A DNA stretch of 22,254 nucleotides from Chromera velia (Eukaryota > Sar > Chromeraceae). Below, in pieces: positions 11,060 to 22,254 of the stretch. The notes under the pieces are model-generated. The model was not told the DNA's origin and did not search any database. It saw only the letters and a program-made list of their open reading frames with translations. Position numbers and translations under genes: made by a program. Location of the stretch: positions 27,501 to 49,754 of the forward strand of contig JAHBMJ010000109.1 of the NCBI GenBank assembly GCA_018398765.1, read 5' to 3'. Numbering within the stretch: position 1 is the first letter of the stretch; each line of letters starts with the position of its first letter.

Positions 11060-11585
11060 CCAGATAGAAGGTAAAGCGAGGACAAGAACCCTGGGGAAGA
11101 TCTAGAGAAGGAACGTGAGCAACACTAACTGAAGTAACACCTTTACTACAGGTCTCAATCCTACTTTGACTCTAATCTAAGACTAAGAGGTTCTATCGAG
11201 CTTTGTCTTCAGACTTCAGAATCTTCCGACTCCATATGAATCCGGCTCTATAGATTTAACTAGAGACTCAATGACTTTGGCTGACTTTACCTCAAACCCT
11301 GCCGTAGGATGTTGCTTAGACAATATGTTGCTAAAGAGGCTAAACGTAGACTTGCATATATACGCAAAGCTTCGCGTGCGATACGTACAGGCAGACTGTG
11401 TATACGTGCGGTGGCGGGGCATGACATCGGCACGCGGGCTCATTCAGATACAGCGCATGCGAGGGTCCAGAAGGCGGCACCACAGAGTAGGACTCCACAA
11501 AGGTACACGTTTCTCCATCCCCCTATCACTGCCTATGACTTGCCAGGCTTCGCCAATGCCATCACTGGACCCCCCCCCGGGTAAA
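11060..11585. other. Probable foreign insertion inside the LINE reverse transcriptase
   Basis: On the minus strand the RT block ending near 11590 should continue within roughly 50 codons to the AYRKK block near 10930. About 500 nt of unrelated, less pyrimidine-biased sequence lies between. On the plus strand it has a 91-codon open frame (11309-11584) with an Arg/Ala-rich start that I do not recognise. Both edges are approximate. A GTAAA pentamer near 11070 and again at 11581 could be a target-site duplication, but five bases are weak evidence. Confidence 0.4.
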
Positions 11586-12225
11586 TCATTCCATCCCAGG
11601 CCTCTGGCCACCACGCACAGATGCATTGATTAAATCAGCATATATATTCACCATCACTTGAGATTTTTCATACAACCTGAGCAGACCCGGAGGCATTCCA
11701 TCCTTTCCAGCAGCCTTCTTAGGATTCCCTGCTTTTTTCATTGCCTCCCTTACTTCCTTTTTGGTAGCTATCTTCATGTTCTTTTCTCTTACTGCTGTGC
11801 ATCTTTTACATTCTTGTTTCTTTTCTGTTTCCACTTCATCGTCTGGGAGCTTTATCTGTTTTTCCCATCCTTTTGCAACTTGTTCTATTGTGAGACTGTC
11901 CTTCATCCTCCTCGGTTCTCTCTTCTTATCTTCTGTTCCTAGTCTCCTCTAGACCCTCCAGCATCCTCCTTCTTCTATTTCCTTCCTTATTCTTTGCACC
12001 TTTCTCATTGTTTCTTTGGATGCTTCTCTTTTCCCAATCCTGATCCTCTCTCTCTCTACCTCTTCTAGTTGTTTTCTTCTCTCTTCGTATTCTCTCTGTC
12101 ATCTCTCTTCTTGCCCTCTTTCTGTCTACTCGTCTTTCTTTTGTTTCAAGTTTTTCATTCTCCTTCTGATTTTTCTTTAATTTGAGTGCTCTTATTCTTC
12201 TTTGCTCTGCCTTTCCTATTCTCAC
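11586..12225 (-). pseudogene. LINE ORF fragment: charged N-terminal region and first RT block
   Basis: Two minus-strand open pieces. The 12225-11926 piece is almost wholly Lys, Arg, Glu and Gln and probably helical or coiled. The 11906-11586 piece contains KKEVREAMKKAGNPKKAAGKDGMP-type sequence, followed by a short 'YADLINASVRGGQRPG' segment. The latter matches the start of LINE reverse transcriptases, where a K-x-PG-x-DG-IP block precedes the fingers. The frame stops near 11587, where the expected RT sequence is interrupted (see the 11060-11585 entry). Confidence 0.65.
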
Positions 12226-12603
12226 TGACTCATCAGCTTCTAAGGCTTCTCCGTTCCCTTTTCTTTCCCTCTTCTTTTGTTTCCTCTCCTGTATATTTCC
12301 TCTCTTACTTATCTCATTTTCTTGTATTCGCTTTCTAATGCTTCTTTCTCTATGGTTTCTCCCTTCTTCCTACCATTTGCTTCTCGGAATACCTCCACTA
12401 TCTTCTTTATGGTGAATCTCTTGTCCAATTCTTTTATGAATTCTCTTTTCATTTTTCATGTGAAAGTCTCTTTCCATCTGGGTCTTATTCTCTCATTTTT
12501 TTTTTCTGTTTCTTTGAAGATTAGTCTTTTCCCTCCTTTTTTCTCTTTTTGTCCTGTCTTTTTGAAGGACACACTTCAAGTTCGGAGCTTAAAGCTAAGC
12601 TGA

Positions 12604-13030
12604 CATAGTGACACATAAAAATATAAAAAACTAATTCAGGTTTTGGCCCAAAATTATTTATTTATTTTTTTATGTATAGGGAGCCTTTTTTCGTTTTTGA
12701 ATGGGAAAACGTTCAGGAGCCTAGTTGCTATGCTATGCCATGTTATATTAAACCGTAGATCGCGTCCTAGCTCGCATCTAACGGTGGCCCTAACCTAAAA
12801 GCCTAGCTAAAAGCAAACCTAGACATAAACTGCTGGTTTCAAAGTTGTTTTTAACATATATGCATCTAAGAAAATATGTATATGGAAACAATTATTTAAA
12901 GAAAAAAAAAGGCGGTTTTCAAGATTTTTTTCTTAATTTTAATTATTGTGCGTCGCCCTAGGCGTCGCCTGGCATGACTGATCGATTAGCATCACTCTTG
13001 ACCTCTAGCTTGACCTATAGGTAAATAGTG
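12604..13030. repeat. AT-rich repeat-like sequence flanking the LINE (right)
   Basis: AT-rich, non-coding stretch. It shares the exact 11-mer AACCGTAGATC (12751) and similar CCTAACC/GCCTAGC words with the left flank at 8310-8375, in the same orientation. It also contains a short direct repeat GCGTCGCC at about 12951 and 12961. It is likely the other side of the repeat that hosts the LINE. No gene or RNA was recognised. Confidence 0.4.
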
Positions 13031-13793
13031 ATCGGTTGTGGGGAGGGGGTATGGGGTTAGTAACCTGGTGTGACCTCGTGAAGTGCCCCCCCCTTGACGG
13101 AAGGTAGACAGCCAAAGAAACACGAAGTCACTCTCCAACAGCATACCCTCCCCACCCCCCACCCCCCCTGCATGTCATAGAAGACCCCCCCATGTGACCC
13201 TACAGTGCCAGCCAGCTCTTCACTGCCCAAAAACGCAAAAGGCAAAAACGCAACAAAGCACGCGAAATGAAAGGAAGACAGACGATTGAGAGAGATTAAT
13301 GGATGGATGACGCACGAGACCAACGAAGATTCAAAGAAAGCAAAAGCACTAGCTGAGGAGAAAGACTGAGGGGAGCTGAGAGAGAGTCACGCGGGGACGT
13401 GTAGGGGAAAGAAAGCGGTTGATAGAGACTACTTTCCATGTTGGGGAGACGACTCACATGGAACGAAAAAAAAGGAAGAAGAAGGTTGACTCGGAAGCGC
13501 GCCTATTCCCTTCCTTCTTCATCCAGTCTCTTCACCTCAGCTTCCTTTCTTCCCCTTTTGCGTTACCTTCCCTGCCCCGCTTCCCCCTGGATGGCCAAAG
13601 CGAAACAGAACAAACCAAAACAGTCCCACTGCACGAGGAGAAAGACAAGGAAAGTAAGAACACTCTCCCCCTCCCCCCCGCAACCCAGATTTCGTCTCTC
13701 GCTCGCCCATCTTCAGTTCTCTGTCGTCTCTCGATCGAAAGTCAATCGTTTGAACGTCTCCCTTCCCTTCCCGTCTCCTCTTCGTCTAGACCC
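13031..13793. other. 3' flank of the DEAD-box helicase gene
   Basis: Sequence downstream of the helicase stop codon on the minus strand. Composition rises back toward that of the genes. It contains C-rich runs near 13085-13190 and purine-rich stretches (13330-13490). Open frames crossing it lack recognisable domains and overlap the antisense of the last helicase exon. It is probably 3' UTR plus intergenic DNA. I could not place a polyadenylation signal. Confidence 0.5.
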
Positions 13794-20824
<7,031 letters not shown>

Positions 20825-21050
20825 AGAAAGATGACACTCAGGCCAAATGATCAAAAAGCTTTGCGAAGCTTGCAACGAGAAAACCAGCTGGAAAGAGAAA
20901 AATCGGTTTTCCTTTTCCGGAAAACTGCGAAGGAAGGTGGCCTTCCAGAAACATCCAGAAACCTATAGAAACCTCCATGAAACCTCCTTAACGATCGACC
21001 TTTTTTTCCTGCGTGACTCATGCAGGAATTTTGAGGAGACTCCAAACTGC
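20825..21050. promoter_or_regulatory. 5' flank of the helicase gene with 10-bp-period repeats and an inverted repeat
   Basis: Immediately upstream of the helicase start. Four copies of a 10-bp unit ending AGAA(AC) lie at 20941-20988, the first containing TTCCAGAA, which has the form of a heat-shock-element inverted pair. An inverted repeat GTTTTCC-TTTTCC-GGAAAAC lies at 20906-20925. Position suggests promoter or 5' UTR. No TATA box or initiator was identified, and the regulatory role is inference. Confidence 0.35.
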
Positions 21051-21051
21051 C

Positions 21052-21130
21052 TGGGCCGCACGGGGCCGGCCGGGATGTATCCACGGGCCGGGCCGTGCCC
21101 ACTGCGCCCGGGATCTGCAAGGCCCGGGGC
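21052..21130. repeat. GC-rich imperfect inverted repeat
   Basis: An 80-nt island, nearly all G and C, in otherwise AT-leaning DNA. GGGCCGCACGGGGCCGGCC (about 21053-21071) can pair imperfectly with GGGCCGGGCCGTGCCC (21085-21100) across a loop of about 13 nt, and a further CCCGGG/GGCCCGGGG stretch follows. It does not fit a tRNA or other RNA gene I know. It may be a repeat-element end or a CpG-type promoter feature. Confidence 0.4.
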
Positions 21131-22254
21131 TCTTACTAATAGATGATTGCCATGCAGCTATGCATTCGGTTCAGCCTAGATTGCCCTGAAAAGCCCCAGT
21201 TCGCTCATGGATTCTGCCCATAACCCTCCGAAGTGTGCTACTCGATATGTGTGCAAACTAGTGCAAACTGTCACTGCAAAGTGTTTTTCTGTTATATTAA
21301 GCAATTGCAGAAACCAGCAGGAGCAACATCCACATTCGCCGGGCTGCTGCAGCAGCCGCATATATAGCCGCATACTACCGCATGTGTGCATGTATATATA
21401 CATAAAGCCGCTTGAGAACACAGTCTACATGCATAAATTCAATTGCATTATAGATTGTATGATTTTATCTGATTTGATAATCTGTCAACTTTTTTTACGT
21501 ATTTTTGTAAACTGTTAGCTAATAATTACCGCGTTGAAACGCGGGTCTGCCAGTATTCGGCTTGCTAGAGCTAGCTCAAGTTGTGCCACTCAACTTTTTG
21601 ACTCCCAATCTTTAAATTTTTCTTAGCAGGGTAAATAGATTAAAACAGGACCACAACAAGTGAATTCTTAGAGAGGAGAGAACCAAAATGTGCATTAAGC
21701 TAACCTACTAAGCATGCATCGATTATTTATCGATACATGCATCACCCTATTTTTATATAGAAAGATGCTAGTGAAGATGTCCTTCAAGAGGTTAATTTAA
21801 AGACCTACTAAGGGATTTTGCTATTTGTCTAGCTGTCTGTATTTAAATGATGAAATTAGTAAATCTTTACATAAAAAATAATTAAAACATTTGTAAATAT
21901 CCTTGCTTGCCAGGACCGCTGCAAAAATATATTTCTATTACAGTCTTTTTCACAAGATGTCTGTGCTTTGAACAAAAGAAAAGGCCGGTCGTTTCTGCTT
22001 GCTGCGCTCATAACCACTGGCAGCACATCTTGTACGTCAAAGGCTGATCCTGGCAGGCATTTTTCATTTTTGTTCTTTTCGTTTTTGTTCTCACTTGCTA
22101 GTTCACTGGGCAGAAGGAAGAAGCACCGGTCGACGAGCAATCGACTTTGCATTGCACAGAAGAAAGGTGTGAATTCAAACTTGCACAGGAAAAAAGAATT
22201 CTCTTTGGGGGAGACTGTTTTTTCTTTCCGCTTCATTTATCATGTAATGATCAA
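21131..22254. other. AT-rich intergenic or repeat sequence; one unassigned ORF
   Basis: AT-rich stretch with short tandem words (AGCCGCATATAT twice near 21350-21375) and a palindromic TGCATCGAT...ATCGATACATGCA pair near 21714-21742. The only sizeable open frame is minus strand 22236-21856 (126 codons, ATG start), including KCLPGSAFDVQDVLPVVMS. I recognise no family, and it sits close to the window edge. It could be a terminal exon of a gene to the right or a transposon relic. No RNA gene was seen. Confidence 0.35.
21515..21544 (-). mobile_element. Possible Helitron-like 3' terminus (hairpin, 10-nt spacer, CTAA)
   Basis: Plus-strand 21529-21544 is a perfect 7-bp GC-rich hairpin (CCGCGTT-GA-AACGCGG) in AT-rich sequence. 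On the minus strand it is followed by a 10-nt spacer and CTAA (21518-21515). Helitrons end in a short GC-rich hairpin about 10-12 nt before a CTRR terminus. The base after CTAA is C, not the usual T of the target. No Rep/helicase coding is seen and the 5' end would lie at higher coordinates, possibly outside the window. Confidence 0.3.

Larger units (their letters stand above)
8486..12603 (-). mobile_element. Degenerate LINE-type (non-LTR) retrotransposon, 5'-truncated
   Basis: Minus-strand conceptual translation shows, in order: a highly charged Lys/Arg/Glu region (12600-11900), an RT N-terminal block ending AAGKDGMPPGLLRLY (near 11700), NPWQFAYRKKAGTCDTIF (near 10920), motif A DFT-stop-AFDEV (near 10840), motif B GTKQGGFSGP (near 10650), motif C FADD (near 10500), a FLGLVLPS block, a post-RT region with MYGYKIHP and RRFMRWVLSL, and a CPFCK...ECP finger (near 9250-9170). 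These are standard LINE landmarks. No AP-endonuclease is visible upstream, so the copy is probably 5'-truncated or the domain is unrecognisable. The 3' end is placed at an A-rich stretch (T-rich on the plus strand, about 8452-8485). In-frame stops and frameshifts show it is dead. Exact ends and target-site duplications were not found. Confidence 0.8.

Overview
The window is nuclear DNA from an intron-rich protist. Two multi-exon genes converge on a central block of transposon-derived sequence. Dense phase-consistent introns, TGCAG-type acceptors, abundant di- and tetranucleotide microsatellites, mid-range GC in the genes and AT-rich repeats between them would suit an alveolate such as a chromerid alga. 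That assignment is an impression from composition and gene style, not a demonstrated identity.

Left part (1-6681, plus strand): a long gene, cut at its 5' end by the window edge. At least eleven exons can be chained in consistent phase from about 610 to a TAG at 6679-6681. The protein has a collagen-like and glycine-rich N-terminal part (GGxGG runs), then several beta-rich stretches, an 'EVVMVTTD...' segment with a paired 'EHFEGKTVVVFN' segment, a hydrophobic helical region, and an acidic, Arg/Glu-rich tail. The layout reminds me of the large eukaryotic and bacterial proteins carrying DUF7932, but I could not verify this. No function is known to me.

Middle (6682-13793): about 1.3 kb of flank without a recognisable gene, then AT-rich repeat sequence. 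Next comes a decayed LINE-type non-LTR retrotransposon on the minus strand (about 8486-12603). It keeps recognisable reverse transcriptase blocks, a post-RT region and a C-terminal CCHC-type finger, but is broken by stops, at least two frameshifts and an apparent insertion of about 0.5 kb. More AT-rich sequence and the 3' flank of the helicase gene follow. The 11-mer AACCGTAGATC occurs in the AT-rich sequence on both sides of the LINE, so the LINE may be nested in an older repeat.

Right part (13794-20824, minus strand): a complete 15-exon gene for a DDX3/Ded1-type DEAD-box RNA helicase. All exon junctions are phase-consistent and give a 771-residue protein with every core motif, an Arg/Asp-repeat C-terminal extension and a last-residue Trp. 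Its 5' side (20825-22254) holds a short-period tandem repeat, a GC-rich inverted repeat, a possible Helitron-like terminus and AT-rich sequence with one unassigned ORF.

The least expected signal is in the introns. Fourteen of 25 inferred introns in the two genes begin GTC (mostly GTCAGT or GTCGGT) rather than GTA/GTG, and several splice sites lie inside tetranucleotide repeats. Apart from convergent transcription, nothing indicates that the two genes work together.
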